A DNA stretch of 64,000 bases, taken from assembly GCF_032484785.1 (NCBI RefSeq), contig NZ_JAUETR010000002.1, positions 558,001 through 622,000 of the forward strand, written 5' to 3'. Under the pieces are notes generated by a model. The model did not search any database, was not told the origin of the DNA, and saw nothing but the letters and a program-made list of their open reading frames with translations. A program made the position numbers and the translations under genes. Below are positions 27,267-36,845 of this stretch, one piece after another. The stretch's first letter is position 1. Every line of letters starts with the position of its first letter. The stretch is from Bradyrhizobium sp. SZCCHNS1050. Lineage in GTDB: Bacteria; Pseudomonadota; Alphaproteobacteria; Rhizobiales; Xanthobacteraceae.

Positions 27267-28289
27267 ATGCTCACACGCCGTCATGTCATCGCATCCGCGC
27301 TCGCTGCGCCGGCCATGCTGCGTTTTGGAACCGGTACGGCCCACGCAGCAACGACGCTGAAGATCTCTCACCAGTTTCCCGGCGGCACCATCGACAAGGG
27401 CGATTTCCGCGACCGGCTCTGCCGGGTGTTCTCCGAGGAGGTTGCGAAGCGCTCCGGCGGCGAGATCGCGACCGAGATCTATCCCAACTCCTCGCTCATC
27501 AAGACCGTCGCGCAGTTCTCGGCCATGCGGAAGGGCGCGCTCGACATCAGCCTCTATCCGATGCCTTACGCCGGCGGCGAAGTGCCTGAGACCAACATCG
27601 CGCTGATGCCGGGTCTGGTCACGACCTACGACCAGGGCATGCGCTGGAAGAATGAGCCGGTCGGCAAGACGCTGAGCGATTTTCTGGCCGACAAGGGCAT
27701 CATCCTGCTGACCTGGGTCTGGCAGGCGGGCGGCGTTGCCAGCCGATCGCGGCCGCTGGTGACGCCGGAGGACGCCAAGGGCATGAAGGTGCGCGGCGGC
27801 TCGCGCGAGATGGACATGGTGCTGCAGACCGCCGGCGCCTCGGTGCTGTCGGTGCCATCGAACGAAATCTACACCGCGATGCAGACCGGCGCCTGCGATG
27901 CCGGCATCACCTCGTCGACCAGCCTGATCTCGTTCCGCCTGGAGGAAGTGTCGAAGGCCCTGACCTCCGGCGCCAAGGCGTCGTACTGGTTCATGCTCGA
28001 GCCGCTGATGATGTCCAAGGCCTCGTTCGACAAGTTGCCGAAGAACCAGCAGGACATCCTCCTCGCGGTCGGCGCGGAGATGGAGGCGTTCGGGCGCAAG
28101 GGCGCGCAGGACGACGACATCGAAGTTGCCAAGGTCTACGAAAAGGCGGGCGCGAAGGTTGTGGAGCTCGATGTCCAGACCGTCAATAAATGGCGCGACA
28201 TTGCCCGTGACACGGCCTGGAAGGACTATGGCGGCAAGTCTGCGAACTGCGCCAAGCTCCTCAAGCTCGCTTCCGACGTCGCGGCCTGA
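27267..28289 (+). CDS. TRAP transporter substrate-binding protein (DctP family)
   Basis: 340 residues from ATG 27267 (AGGGGA ribosome site). The N-terminus has twin arginines (TRRHVIASALAAPAMLRFGTGTAHA|AT), which may direct Tat export. Family features: LKISHQFPGGTIDKGDFRD, a conserved Arg region GMKVRGGSREMD, and ALDISLYPMPY. It binds an organic acid in the periplasm and delivers it to the DctQM permease encoded directly downstream. The ligand is unknown. Confidence 0.9.
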   Translation: MLTRRHVIASALAAPAMLRFGTGTAHAATTLKISHQFPGGTIDKGDFRDRLCRVFSEEVAKRSGGEIATEIYPNSSLIKTVAQFSAMRKGALDISLYPMPYAGGEVPETNIALMPGLVTTYDQGMRWKNEPVGKTLSDFLADKGIILLTWVWQAGGVASRSRPLVTPEDAKGMKVRGGSREMDMVLQTAGASVLSVPSNEIYTAMQTGACDAGITSSTSLISFRLEEVSKALTSGAKASYWFMLEPLMMSKASFDKLPKNQQDILLAVGAEMEAFGRKGAQDDDIEVAKVYEKAGAKVVELDVQTVNKWRDIARDTAWKDYGGKSANCAKLLKLASDVAA

Positions 28290-28292
28290 TTG

Positions 28293-28838
28293 ATGCACGC
28301 GCCCGTTATCGATACCGAGGCCACGACAGCCATCGGCGCCAGCGGTCCGCTGGCGCCGCTCCAGCGTGTTGTCTCGCTGCTCAATCGCATCATCGTGGTT
28401 CTGGCCGCGTTCGCACTGGTCGCGGCCTGCCTCATCCTGAGCTACAGCGTGGCGGGCCGTGCACTGTTCAAGGCCGCCAACTACTGGCAGGACGAAGCCG
28501 CCGTGTTCTTGCTCGTCGGCGCCACCTTCATGACTGCGGCCTATGTGCAGGAGCATCGCGGCCACGTCAGCATCGAAGCCTTCGTTGGGCTGATGTCGCC
28601 GCTCGCCAACAAGATCAGGCTCTGGCTGGTCGACGTCGCGAGCTTTTTGTTTTGTGCCTTCTTCACTTGGAAATCCTGGACCCTGACACATGAGGCCTGG
28701 GTCGATGGTCAGGTCTCGAATTCGATGTGGTCGCCGCCGCTGGCGATTCCTTACGGCCTGATGGCCGCCGGGATGACCCTGCTGTGCCTGCAGATGCTGC
28801 TGCAGATCGTGGCTCCGCTGACCGGAGCGCGTCGATGA
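28293..28838 (+). CDS. TRAP transporter small permease (DctQ family)
   Basis: 181 residues from ATG 28293, three bases after the binding-protein stop. Four membrane segments with the DctQ pattern (NYWQDEAAVFLLVGATFMTAAYVQEHRGHVSIE). It overlaps the next gene by ATGA, so it is translationally coupled. Probably forms the membrane complex with DctM. Confidence 0.9.
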   Translation: MHAPVIDTEATTAIGASGPLAPLQRVVSLLNRIIVVLAAFALVAACLILSYSVAGRALFKAANYWQDEAAVFLLVGATFMTAAYVQEHRGHVSIEAFVGLMSPLANKIRLWLVDVASFLFCAFFTWKSWTLTHEAWVDGQVSNSMWSPPLAIPYGLMAAGMTLLCLQMLLQIVAPLTGARR

Positions 28839-30193
28839 GCGTGTTCGGAATTGGGGTTGCCTACGGACTCTCGACCCTGTTTGCGATGTTCGCGGGCATG
28901 CCGATCGCGTTCGCGCTCGGCGCCGTGGCCGTCGTGTTCATGGCCATCTACATGCCTGCCGCGTCGCTCGATACGGTCACGCAGAACGTCTACGAGGAAA
29001 TGGCGTCGATCACGCTGCTATCGATCCCGCTGTTCATCCTCAAGGGTGCGGCGATCGGCCGCTCCCGCGCAGGCCAGGACCTCTACTCGGCGCTGCATGC
29101 GTGGCTGCATCGCGTGCCCGGCGGATTGGGCGTCGCCAACGTGTTCGCCTGCGCGCTGTTCGCGGCGATGGCGGGATCATCCCCCGCGACCTGCTCGGCG
29201 ATCGGCTCGGCCGGAATTCCCGAGATGCGCAAGCGCGGCTATTCCGGGGGCTTCGCCGCCGGTATCATCGCGGCCGGCGGCACGCTCGGCATTCTGCTGC
29301 CGCCCTCGATTACGATGATCCTGTTCGCGATCGCGGCGGAGAAATCGCTGGGACGGCTGTTCCTGGCCGGTATCGGCCCCGGGCTGCTGCTGGTGACCCT
29401 GTTCGGCGTCTATTCGGTGGTGCGCTTCCGGCAGGAATATGCGCGCGCGAAAGCCGTCTATGAGAAATCGGGCGCGTGGTCGGACATCCTGACCAAGGAC
29501 GATTTTACGATGGCGCAGCGCTTCTCCGTGCTGCCACGCGTGATTCCGTTCGTGCTGCTGCTGACCGGCGTCATGGTCGCGCTCTATGGCGGCCTCGCCA
29601 CGCCATCGGAAACAGCCGGTCTCGGTGGCATCCTCGCGCTCGTGCTGATCGCGATCATCTACCGCGTCTGGAGCCCGGCCGATCTCGCGCCCATCATGAA
29701 GGCGACGCTGCGCGAATCGACCATGCTGATGCTGATCATCGGCATGTCGCTGCTGTACTCCTACGTGATGAGCTACCTGCACATCTCGCAGTCGGTTGCG
29801 GAGTCCATCGTGGCGATGCACCTGCCGCGCTGGGAACTGTTGTTCGCGATCCTGCTGATGGTGGTCGTGCTCGGCTTCTTCCTGCCGCCGGTATCGATCA
29901 TCCTGATGACTGCCCCGATCATCCTCCCGCCTCTGCGGGCAGCAAACTTCGACATCATCTGGTTCGGCGTGGTGATGACGATCGTGATGGAGATGGGCCT
30001 GATTCACCCGCCGGTGGGTCTGAACATCTTCGTCATCAGGAACGTCGCGCCGGACATCCCGCTGCGCGAGGTGATCTGGGGCACGCTGCCGTTCGTCCTG
30101 CTGATGATGGCCGCCGTGCTGCTGCTCTGCTTCGTGCCGCAGATCTCGACGGCGCTGCCGGATCTCGTGATGGGGCCGGATCTCAGCCGCTGA
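28835..30193 (+). CDS. TRAP transporter large permease (DctM family)
   Basis: 452 residues from ATG 28835 overlapping the small permease stop. Twelve-helix-type permease: MPIAFALGAVAVVFM, AAMAGSSPATCSAIGSAGIPEM and IIAAGGTLGILLPPSITMILF (family GS(S/P)AT and GTLGILIPPSI motifs), then ETAGLGGILAL and MGLIHPPVGLNIFVI. It catalyses sodium-coupled uptake with the adjacent proteins. Last gene of the operon. Confidence 0.92.
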   Translation: MSVFGIGVAYGLSTLFAMFAGMPIAFALGAVAVVFMAIYMPAASLDTVTQNVYEEMASITLLSIPLFILKGAAIGRSRAGQDLYSALHAWLHRVPGGLGVANVFACALFAAMAGSSPATCSAIGSAGIPEMRKRGYSGGFAAGIIAAGGTLGILLPPSITMILFAIAAEKSLGRLFLAGIGPGLLLVTLFGVYSVVRFRQEYARAKAVYEKSGAWSDILTKDDFTMAQRFSVLPRVIPFVLLLTGVMVALYGGLATPSETAGLGGILALVLIAIIYRVWSPADLAPIMKATLRESTMLMLIIGMSLLYSYVMSYLHISQSVAESIVAMHLPRWELLFAILLMVVVLGFFLPPVSIILMTAPIILPPLRAANFDIIWFGVVMTIVMEMGLIHPPVGLNIFVIRNVAPDIPLREVIWGTLPFVLLMMAAVLLLCFVPQISTALPDLVMGPDLSR

Positions 30194-30199
30194 CACGCG

Positions 30200-30268
30200 G
30201 CGAATGGCGAATAGGGAGTGGCGAATAGGGAATACGGCGAGTCTGCCTTTCCCTACTCGCTATTCGCC
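30200..30268. repeat. Repeated and inverted GGCGAATAGGGA units between convergent genes
   Basis: Three head-to-tail GGCGAAT(A/G)... units (30200-30231 region) face an inverted TTCCCTACTCGCTATTCGCC copy at 30249-30268. The RNA would form a long hairpin on either strand between the TRAP operon and HMG-CoA lyase, plausibly a bidirectional terminator. Confidence 0.55.
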
Positions 30269-30271
30269 CCT

Positions 30272-31183
30272 TCAGCCATTTGCTGCTCGCATGTTCTTCG
30301 CGTTCAGCGCCGCTGCAACACGGCTGACGGGTGGCCGACCGAGCAGCCGGCTCATGTCGTTGGTGGCGGCCAGCAGTTTCGTCATGTCGACGCCGGTGCG
30401 GATGCCCATGCCTTCGAGCATGTAGACGACGTCCTCGGTCGCGACGTTGCCAGTCGCGCCCGGCGCGAACGGGCAGCCGCCGAGGCCGCCGGCCGCGGCA
30501 TCGATGACGCGGACGCCCTCCTCCATGCCCGCATAGAGATTGGCCAGCGCCTGGCCGTAGGTGTCGTGGAAATGCATCGCCAGATGCGTCACCGGCACGT
30601 CGTCGCAGACGGCGCGCAGCATCTGCTTTGCCTTGAGCGGCGTCCCGACACCGATCGTGTCACCCAGCGAGACCTCGTAGCAGCCCAGATCCCACAGCGC
30701 CTTGGCCACGCCGGCTACTGCCTGCGGCTTGATCTCGCCCTCATACGGGCAGCCCAGCGCGCAGGAGACGTAGCCGCGCACCCTGATGCCGTCGGTCCTG
30801 GCGTGGGCGATCACCGGCTTGAAGCGCTCCAGCGACTCCGCGATCGAACAGTTGATGTTGGCGCGGGAGAAGCTCTCGGAGGCCGCAGTGAACACGGAAA
30901 TCACCTTGGCGCCGGCAGCGCGCGCGGCCTCATAGCCCTTCACGTTGGGCACCAGCACATGGAATTCGCCGGGCAGCGCAGCCACACTGCGCATGACCTC
31001 GTCCGAGCCCACCATCTGCGGGATCGCCTTGGGCGAGACGAAGGCGCCGACCTCGACCGTGGTCAGGCCCGCCGCGACCAGCGCGCGGATGAAGGCGATG
31101 CGATCGGCGACGCTGATCGACATCTTCTCGTTCTGCAGGCCGTCCCGCGGGCCCATTTCGATGATGCGCACGCTCTCGCTCAT
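30272..31183 (-). CDS. hmgL: Hydroxymethylglutaryl-CoA lyase
   Basis: 303 residues. It splits HMG-CoA into acetoacetate and acetyl-CoA, the last step of leucine catabolism. Visible are the metal/active site region VRIIEMGPRDGLQNE, SCALGCPYEGEI, LHDTYGQAL-like HFHDTYGQALANLYAGMEEGVRVIDAAAGGLGGCPFAPGATGN with the catalytic Cys in GGLGGCPFAPGA. Third gene of the mccB-mccA-hmgL unit (22-base gap to mccA). Confidence 0.95.
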   Translation of the reverse strand: MSESVRIIEMGPRDGLQNEKMSISVADRIAFIRALVAAGLTTVEVGAFVSPKAIPQMVGSDEVMRSVAALPGEFHVLVPNVKGYEAARAAGAKVISVFTAASESFSRANINCSIAESLERFKPVIAHARTDGIRVRGYVSCALGCPYEGEIKPQAVAGVAKALWDLGCYEVSLGDTIGVGTPLKAKQMLRAVCDDVPVTHLAMHFHDTYGQALANLYAGMEEGVRVIDAAAGGLGGCPFAPGATGNVATEDVVYMLEGMGIRTGVDMTKLLAATNDMSRLLGRPPVSRVAAALNAKNMRAANG

Positions 31184-31205
31184 GCCGACCTCTTCGGTTC
31201 GAGGA

Positions 31206-33209
31206 TCAGGCGGACGGTTCGAGGTCCGCCAGTTCGACGCCTTCCTGCACGATGTCGCCGACCTTGCACTTGATCGCCTTGAGCCGGCCTGCGAACGGCG
31301 CTCGCAGGGTCTGCTCCATCTTCATGACTTCGAGCGTCAGGATCGCCGCACCCTTCTCCAGGACGGCGCCTTCCTGCGCAAGCAGCGCCACGACGGTCCC
31401 CGGCAACGGCGCCACGATCTTGTCCTCGCCGGCCTGCTCCTCGTCGTCACCGCCGAACGGATCGATCCAATGCAGATCGAAACGGCCGTTGCGGGTCCGC
31501 AGGTACAGCTCATGGCCCTCGATGACGGCCACCACATGGGATTTGACGCCGTCGCACACAAGGTCGAAGCCGCCGTCATCAGTCGGAAGTGCCGAGAACG
31601 AGGTCTCACGGCCCTCGATCGACAGGCGCTGCACGCTGGGACCATAGGCCAGCGTGGCGGTCCGCGGTTCATTCGCCGCGCTTTGGCGGAACGAGAACAC
31701 GCGCTGCCGCAGTCCCACCGGCATCCAACCGGATGCGCGCCACGGCGAGCCTTGCTCCTTGGCCGCGGTCTGCTCGCCGATGAGAATGGCCGCGACGGCG
31801 GCACTGAGCTCGAGGTCGCCGGCCACCGCCCCCGACTGGGTCAGATGTGTCAGATGGCGCTCGATGAAACCGGTGTCGATCGCGTTGGCCACGACGTCGG
31901 GATGCGTTAGCAGCGACGACAGGAACGGGATGTTGCTGACGATGCCTCGGACGTCGGTGTCCTCAAGGCCGCGGTTGAGCCGCTCGATCGCAACCTCGCG
32001 GGTCGGCGCCCAGGCGATCATCTTGGCGAGCATCGCATCGTAATAGGGCGAGACCACATCGCTCTCGCGATAGCCGGCATCGATGCGCAGGCCGCCGGTT
32101 TCAGCGGGAAGCCGCCAGGTCTTGATCGTGCCGACTGAGGGCATGAAATTCTTGGCGGGATTCTCCGCGTACACGCGTGCCTCGATGGCATGGCCATGCA
32201 AGCGGATCTGGTCCTGCGTCAGCGGCAGCGCTTCGCCGAAGGCGACGCGCAACTGCCATTCGACGAGATCGACGCCGGTGATCAACTCGGTGACGGGATG
32301 CTCGACCTGCAGGCGCGTGTTCATCTCTATGAAGAACACGTCGCGGCCGTCGGAGACGAACTCGATGGTGCCCGCCCCGACATAGTTGACCGCGCCGGCC
32401 GCGCGACGCGCCGCGGCGCAGACCGTCTCCCGCTGCTCCGGCGTCAGCGTCGGCGACGGCGCCTCCTCGATCACCTTCTGGTGCCGACGCTGCAAGGTGC
32501 ATTCGCGCTCGAACAGCGACACCAGATTGCCGTGGCTGTCGCCGATGATCTGCACCTCGATGTGGCGCGGGTTCTGGACGAATTTCTCGATCAGCACACG
32601 ATCGTCGCCGAACGCCGCCTTGGCTTCGCGCTTGGCGCTGGTGACGGCATCAGCGAGATCGCCGGCTGCATTGACCACGCGCATGCCGCGGCCGCCGCCA
32701 CCGGCGGAGGCCTTGATCAGAACGGGAAAGCCGATCCGCGCGGCTTCATTGGCGAGCGTCGCCTCGTCCTGCGCCTCGCCGTGATAGCCGGGCACCAGCG
32801 GCACGCCGGCCTGCTCCATCAGGAATTTGGAGCCGGACTTGGAACCCATCGCGGTGATCATCGCGGCCGTCGGCCCGACGAACACCAGGCCCGCGTCGAG
32901 ACAGGTCTGCGCGAATTCGGCGCTCTCGGACAGGAAGCCATAGCCGGGATGAACCGCCTCGGCGCCTGTCTGCCTCGCAGCCTCGATCAAGCGCTCGATG
33001 TTGAGATAGGAATCGCGGGCGCGTGCGGGGCCGAGCAGCACCGCCTCGTCGGCGAGCGCGACATGCAGCGCGTTTCGATCCGCCTCGGAGTAGACCGCGA
33101 CGGTCTTCAATCCCATCGCGCGTGCCGTGCGGATGACGCGCACGGCGATCTCGCCGCGGTTGGCGATCAGGAGCTTGCGAAAACGACGATACAATCCGGG
33201 ACGAGCCAT
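31206..33209 (-). CDS. mccA: Methylcrotonyl-CoA carboxylase, biotin carboxylase/carrier subunit
   Basis: 667 residues from ATG 33209. Biotin carboxylase: FRKLLIANRGEIAVRVIRTARAMG, ATP-grasp loop KASAGGGGRGMR, EFVSDGRDVFFIEMNTRLQVEHPVTE. The C-terminal carrier domain has the biotinylated Lys in EVMKMEQT. The size and partner genes point to methylcrotonyl- rather than propionyl-CoA. Two bases separate it from the mccB stop, so translation is probably coupled. With MccB it carboxylates 3-methylcrotonyl-CoA in leucine degradation. Confidence 0.93.
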   Translation of the reverse strand: MARPGLYRRFRKLLIANRGEIAVRVIRTARAMGLKTVAVYSEADRNALHVALADEAVLLGPARARDSYLNIERLIEAARQTGAEAVHPGYGFLSESAEFAQTCLDAGLVFVGPTAAMITAMGSKSGSKFLMEQAGVPLVPGYHGEAQDEATLANEAARIGFPVLIKASAGGGGRGMRVVNAAGDLADAVTSAKREAKAAFGDDRVLIEKFVQNPRHIEVQIIGDSHGNLVSLFERECTLQRRHQKVIEEAPSPTLTPEQRETVCAAARRAAGAVNYVGAGTIEFVSDGRDVFFIEMNTRLQVEHPVTELITGVDLVEWQLRVAFGEALPLTQDQIRLHGHAIEARVYAENPAKNFMPSVGTIKTWRLPAETGGLRIDAGYRESDVVSPYYDAMLAKMIAWAPTREVAIERLNRGLEDTDVRGIVSNIPFLSSLLTHPDVVANAIDTGFIERHLTHLTQSGAVAGDLELSAAVAAILIGEQTAAKEQGSPWRASGWMPVGLRQRVFSFRQSAANEPRTATLAYGPSVQRLSIEGRETSFSALPTDDGGFDLVCDGVKSHVVAVIEGHELYLRTRNGRFDLHWIDPFGGDDEEQAGEDKIVAPLPGTVVALLAQEGAVLEKGAAILTLEVMKMEQTLRAPFAGRLKAIKCKVGDIVQEGVELADLEPSA

Positions 33210-33211
33210 GA

Positions 33212-34819
33212 TCACATCCTGAACAGGCCGAATTTGGTCGGCTCGACCGGGGCATTGGCGGCGGCAGACAATCCGAGCCCGAGCACAAGGCGGGTATCGG
33301 CGGGATCGATCACGCCGTCGTCCCACAGCCGCGCCGTCGCGTAGTAGGGATTGCCCTGGGCCTCGTATTGCGCACGGATGGGGCTGCGGAATTTCTCTTC
33401 CTCTTCCGCAGGCCAGCTCTCGCCCTTGGCCTCGATGCCGTCGCGGCGGACCTGGCTCAGCACCATCGCGGCCTGCTCGCCGCCCATCACCGAGATGCGC
33501 GCGTTCGGCCACATCCAGAGGAAACGCGGCGCATAGGCGCGGCCGCACATGCCGTAATTGCCGGCGCCGTAGGAGCCGCCGATCACCACGGTGAACTTGG
33601 GAACCGACGCGGTCGCGACCGCAGTCACCAGCTTGGCGCCGTCGCGGGCGATGCCGCCGGCCTCGTATTTCTTGCCGACCATGAAGCCGGTGATGTTCTG
33701 CAGGAACACCAGCGGAATGTTGCGCTGGCAGCACAGTTCGATGAAATGCGCACCCTTCAGCGAGCTCTCGCTGAACAGGATGCCGTTGTTGGCGATGATG
33801 CCGACCGGATGGCCCCAGATGTGGGCGAAGCCGCACACCAGCGTCTGGCCGTAGAGCTTCTTGAACTCGTCGAACTCCGAGCCGTCGACCACCCGCGCGA
33901 TGATGTCGCGCACGTCGAACGGCTTGCGGCCGTCGACCGGCACGACGCCGTAGATCTCTTCCGCCGCATAGCGCGGCTCGCGCACCTCGCGCATATTCAG
34001 CGCGCTGCGCGCGCCCGGCGGCTTCAGCGTGCCGACGATGCGACGCGCGATGCCGATCGCATGGGCGTCGTTCTGTGCGTAGTGATCGGTGACGCCCGAC
34101 TGGCGTGAATGCACGTCGGCACCGCCCAGTTCCTCGGCCGTGACGACCTCGCCGGTCGCCGCCTTCACCAGCGGCGGGCCGCCAAGAAAAATCGTGCCCT
34201 GATTGCGCACGATGATGCTCTCGTCCGACATCGCCGGCACATAGGCGCCGCCGGCGGTGCACGAGCCCATCACGATCGCGATCTGCGGGATGCCTTGCGC
34301 CGACATCTGCGCCTGATTGTAGAAGATGCGGCCGAAATGCCGCTCGTCCGGGAAGATCTCGTCCTGCAGCGGCAGGAACGCGCCCCCGGAATCGACCATG
34401 TAGACGCAGGGAAGGTTGTTCTGCCGCGCAATGTCCTGGGCGCGCAGGTGCTTCTTCACCGTCATCGGGTAGTAGGTGCCGCCCTTGATGGTGGCGTCGT
34501 TGGCGACGACGACGCATTCGCGGCCGGCAATGCGGCCGATGCCGGTGACGATGCTCGCCGAATGGACGTCGCCGCCATAGAGCCCGTGCGCGGCTAATGG
34601 CGACAGCTCCAGGAACGCCGTTCCAGGGTCGAGCAGCAGGTCCACACGCTGACGCGCCAGCATCTTGCCGCGCGACAGGTGCCGCTTGCGCGAGGCCTCG
34701 CCGCCGCCCTCGGCGACCTGCCCCAGCTTCGTCCTGAGGTCGGCGACCAGCGCGCGCATGGCGTCGGCATTACGGGCGAAATCGGAGGACGATGGATCGA
34801 TCGTGGAGTGAAGCGTCAT
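33212..34819 (-). CDS. mccB: Methylcrotonyl-CoA carboxylase, carboxyltransferase subunit
   Basis: 535 residues from ATG 34819, the family's usual length. Carboxyltransferase motifs: [62 protein letters not shown], and [34 protein letters not shown]. First gene of the operon mccB-mccA-hmgL. Isovaleryl-CoA dehydrogenase, often upstream in such clusters, is absent here and must be elsewhere if the pathway is complete. Confidence 0.95.
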   Translation of the reverse strand: MTLHSTIDPSSSDFARNADAMRALVADLRTKLGQVAEGGGEASRKRHLSRGKMLARQRVDLLLDPGTAFLELSPLAAHGLYGGDVHSASIVTGIGRIAGRECVVVANDATIKGGTYYPMTVKKHLRAQDIARQNNLPCVYMVDSGGAFLPLQDEIFPDERHFGRIFYNQAQMSAQGIPQIAIVMGSCTAGGAYVPAMSDESIIVRNQGTIFLGGPPLVKAATGEVVTAEELGGADVHSRQSGVTDHYAQNDAHAIGIARRIVGTLKPPGARSALNMREVREPRYAAEEIYGVVPVDGRKPFDVRDIIARVVDGSEFDEFKKLYGQTLVCGFAHIWGHPVGIIANNGILFSESSLKGAHFIELCCQRNIPLVFLQNITGFMVGKKYEAGGIARDGAKLVTAVATASVPKFTVVIGGSYGAGNYGMCGRAYAPRFLWMWPNARISVMGGEQAAMVLSQVRRDGIEAKGESWPAEEEEKFRSPIRAQYEAQGNPYYATARLWDDGVIDPADTRLVLGLGLSAAANAPVEPTKFGLFRM

Positions 34820-34983
34820 GACCGGCGTCTTCGTTGCGAGGCTGGAGGGGGAAGCCGTGGGAGCACGCGTCAGAGCGGTCGCGGCCGTTCAGGCCGCTGA
34901 GAGCCCGGGTGTACCATCTTTGCCCGCATGCTGTCCTCCCTGCCCGTCGGCGGCCCGGTCTGCGGCCGTCCGTCCTTCTCGAA

Positions 34984-35005
34984 TTAAACAATCATACGTT
35001 TTTAA
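34984..35005. promoter_or_regulatory. Candidate TetR operator between mccB and the divergent regulator
   Basis: The AT-rich TTAAACAATCATACGTTTTTAA contains the inverted pair AAAC-N8-GTTT inside TTAAA/TTTAA. It stands out in the 327-base GC-rich divergent gap (34820-35146), which has no gene, and is a plausible site for the regulator at 35147. Confidence 0.4.
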
Positions 35006-35146
35006 ATTCTATTCTCAAGCGGATTGTTGTAGGGTCCGGGGTGAGCAGCATTTGCTTGAGACCACGGAATTTTCAGACTTCACTACGGGGCCCCTCCCGA
35101 GGTGGATCCGCCGCGATCGGCACCGGGACGGTCCAGCGAGGACGAG

Positions 35147-35791
35147 ATGGCGCGCACGATCGGGTCACATGGTCCGACGACGATGGAGGCGATCCGCAAG
35201 GCCGGCCTGCGGCTGATCTTCCAGCACGGCTATGAGGCCATGAGCCTCCGCCAGCTCGCCGCCGAGGTCGGCATCCAGCCAGGCTCGCTCTACAATCACA
35301 TCAGCACCAAGCAGGAGCTGCTGGCGGAGCTGATCCAGGACCACATCAACAACCTCCTGCGCGAGCTCGACCAAGCGCTGCGCGGCACCCATGGCCCCGT
35401 CGAACGCCTGCGGGCGTTCGTCGCCTTCCACGTCAGCTATCACATGACCCGGAAGCGCGAGGTCTTTATCGCCAATTCGGAGCTGCGCAGCCTCGATCCC
35501 CGTAACTATGAGGCGGTTGTGGGCTTGCGCGGCGCCTATGAGCGCCGGCTGGCCGACATCCTCGGCGACGGTGTGGCGCAAGGCGTGTTCGACGTCGACG
35601 ACATCCAGGTCGCGACCTTTGCCATCATCGCGCTCCTGACCGGGCTGTGCAGCTGGTACCGTCCTGGCGGCCGGCTCACCAGGGAGGCGATCATCGCGGC
35701 CCACGAGAAGCTCGTGCTCTCGGGCGTCATGCCGCGCACCGCTGGGCCTGATCAGGCTGGCGGTGGCCGGCCTGATCACCCGACCGGCTGA
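35147..35791 (+). CDS. TetR-family transcriptional regulator
   Basis: 214 residues from ATG 35147. N-terminal TetR helix-turn-helix: AIRKAGLRLIFQHGYEAMSLRQLAAEVGIQPGSLYNHISTKQELL. The C-terminal ligand domain contains RAFVAFHVSYHMTRKREVFIANSELRSL. It is divergent from the leucine degradation operon, so it probably controls that operon in response to an acyl-CoA. The next gene, an Lrp-type regulator, begins 13 bases after its stop. Confidence 0.88.
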   Translation: MARTIGSHGPTTMEAIRKAGLRLIFQHGYEAMSLRQLAAEVGIQPGSLYNHISTKQELLAELIQDHINNLLRELDQALRGTHGPVERLRAFVAFHVSYHMTRKREVFIANSELRSLDPRNYEAVVGLRGAYERRLADILGDGVAQGVFDVDDIQVATFAIIALLTGLCSWYRPGGRLTREAIIAAHEKLVLSGVMPRTAGPDQAGGGRPDHPTG

Positions 35792-35804
35792 ACGGGCCGC
35801 GCCG

Positions 35805-36293
35805 ATGGCTGGCAGCCCGGAGCTCGACGCGATCGATCGCAGGATCCTGGCGGAGCTCCAGGCCGATGGCCGGATCCGCATGAACGAGCTCGCCGACCGG
35901 GTGGGGATCTCGCATCCGAACTGCCTGCGCCGGGTGCGGACGCTGCGCAGCAGCGGCGTGATCAAGTCCATCCGCGCCAGCGTCGATGAACGGTCGCTGG
36001 GCTATGAGGTGGTCGCGTTCGTGTCGATTCAGCTCGACAGCCAGCACCAGACGGCGCTGGCCTCGTTCGAGGCCGCGATCGTGACGTTGCCCTGGGTCCA
36101 GCAATGCTGGCGGCTGTCGGGAGATGCGGATTTTCTGCTGAAATGCGTGTCGACCGGGGTCGAAGGCATGAGCCGCCAGCTCCGCCAGTTCGCCGCCCTG
36201 CCCGGCGTCCGGGCCATCAGGAGCTTCCCGGTGCTCGGCCTGTCCAAGGACGCGCCGCTGCCCATCCCCGGCGGGCCGCCTCAAACAGGGTGA
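35805..36293 (+). CDS. Lrp/AsnC-family regulator
   Basis: 162 residues from ATG 35805 (a GTG at 35763 is inside the tetR end). N-terminal winged helix: LDAIDRRILAELQADGRIRMNELADRVGISHPNCLRRVRTLRSSGVI, then the RAM ligand-sensing domain (LPWVQQCWRLSGDADFLLKCVS). Lrp-type proteins often sense branched-chain amino acids, and the gene follows a TetR regulator beside leucine-degradation genes. A role in that pathway is inference. Confidence 0.88.
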   Translation: MAGSPELDAIDRRILAELQADGRIRMNELADRVGISHPNCLRRVRTLRSSGVIKSIRASVDERSLGYEVVAFVSIQLDSQHQTALASFEAAIVTLPWVQQCWRLSGDADFLLKCVSTGVEGMSRQLRQFAALPGVRAIRSFPVLGLSKDAPLPIPGGPPQTG

Positions 36294-36317
36294 ACGGACG
36301 ACGGCCGGGCCGGCCCC

Positions 36318-36623
36318 TCAATGCGTCCAGGGCTCGCCGCGGCGGAACGAGAAATTGTCGGCATAGGCGATCTGCCGCTTCACCGGCTCCTTCGGCTCGA
36401 TCACCTGATAGGGAATGCCCTTGCGCTCGCAATAGGCGATCGCCTCGTCCTTGGTGTCGAAGCGCAAGGTGACCTGCTGCTTCATGTCCGAGGAGGACGT
36501 CCAGCCCATCAGCGGCTCGACCGAACGCGGCTGCTCCGGCTCATAATCCAACTGCCAGTCCCGGGTCTTGGCCTTGCCCGATTGCATCGCGTTCTTGGCG
36601 GGCTTGAAAATGCGTGCGGTCAT
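36318..36623 (-). CDS. NDUFS4-like complex I accessory subunit (ETC complex I subunit)
   Basis: 101 residues from ATG 36623. It matches the alphaproteobacterial homologue of mitochondrial NDUFS4: ARIFKPAKNAMQSGKAKTRDWQLDYEP, LMGWTSSSDMKQQVTLRFDTKDEAIAYCERKGIPYQV, and NFSFRRGEPWTH at the end. It joins the peripheral arm of NADH:quinone oxidoreductase in alphaproteobacteria. Not near the nuo operon here. Confidence 0.92.
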   Translation of the reverse strand: MTARIFKPAKNAMQSGKAKTRDWQLDYEPEQPRSVEPLMGWTSSSDMKQQVTLRFDTKDEAIAYCERKGIPYQVIEPKEPVKRQIAYADNFSFRRGEPWTH

Positions 36624-36845
36624 GGCTGGAAGAGCCCCTGGAAGCTGCGTCGTCATGCGTTTGGCGGAAACGGCCGGGATGGGGTACAGGCAAGCGTCGG
36701 CACGGAACGGTGATTCCCATCCTGGACATGACCGTCTATCGTGCCCCGTATAGTCATTCTGCCGTCCCGTGACAATCTCGGTCGACTGCCACGGCGCCTC
36801 TGCTCCCCGAACGCTTTCCATTCAAAACAGTGCGTTGAAGCGGCC

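Noticed and set aside
33210..34517. Extension of mccA into a 1103-codon frame
   Set aside because: The upstream part overlaps mccB out of frame; a proper ATG with a biotin-carboxylase start lies at 33209.
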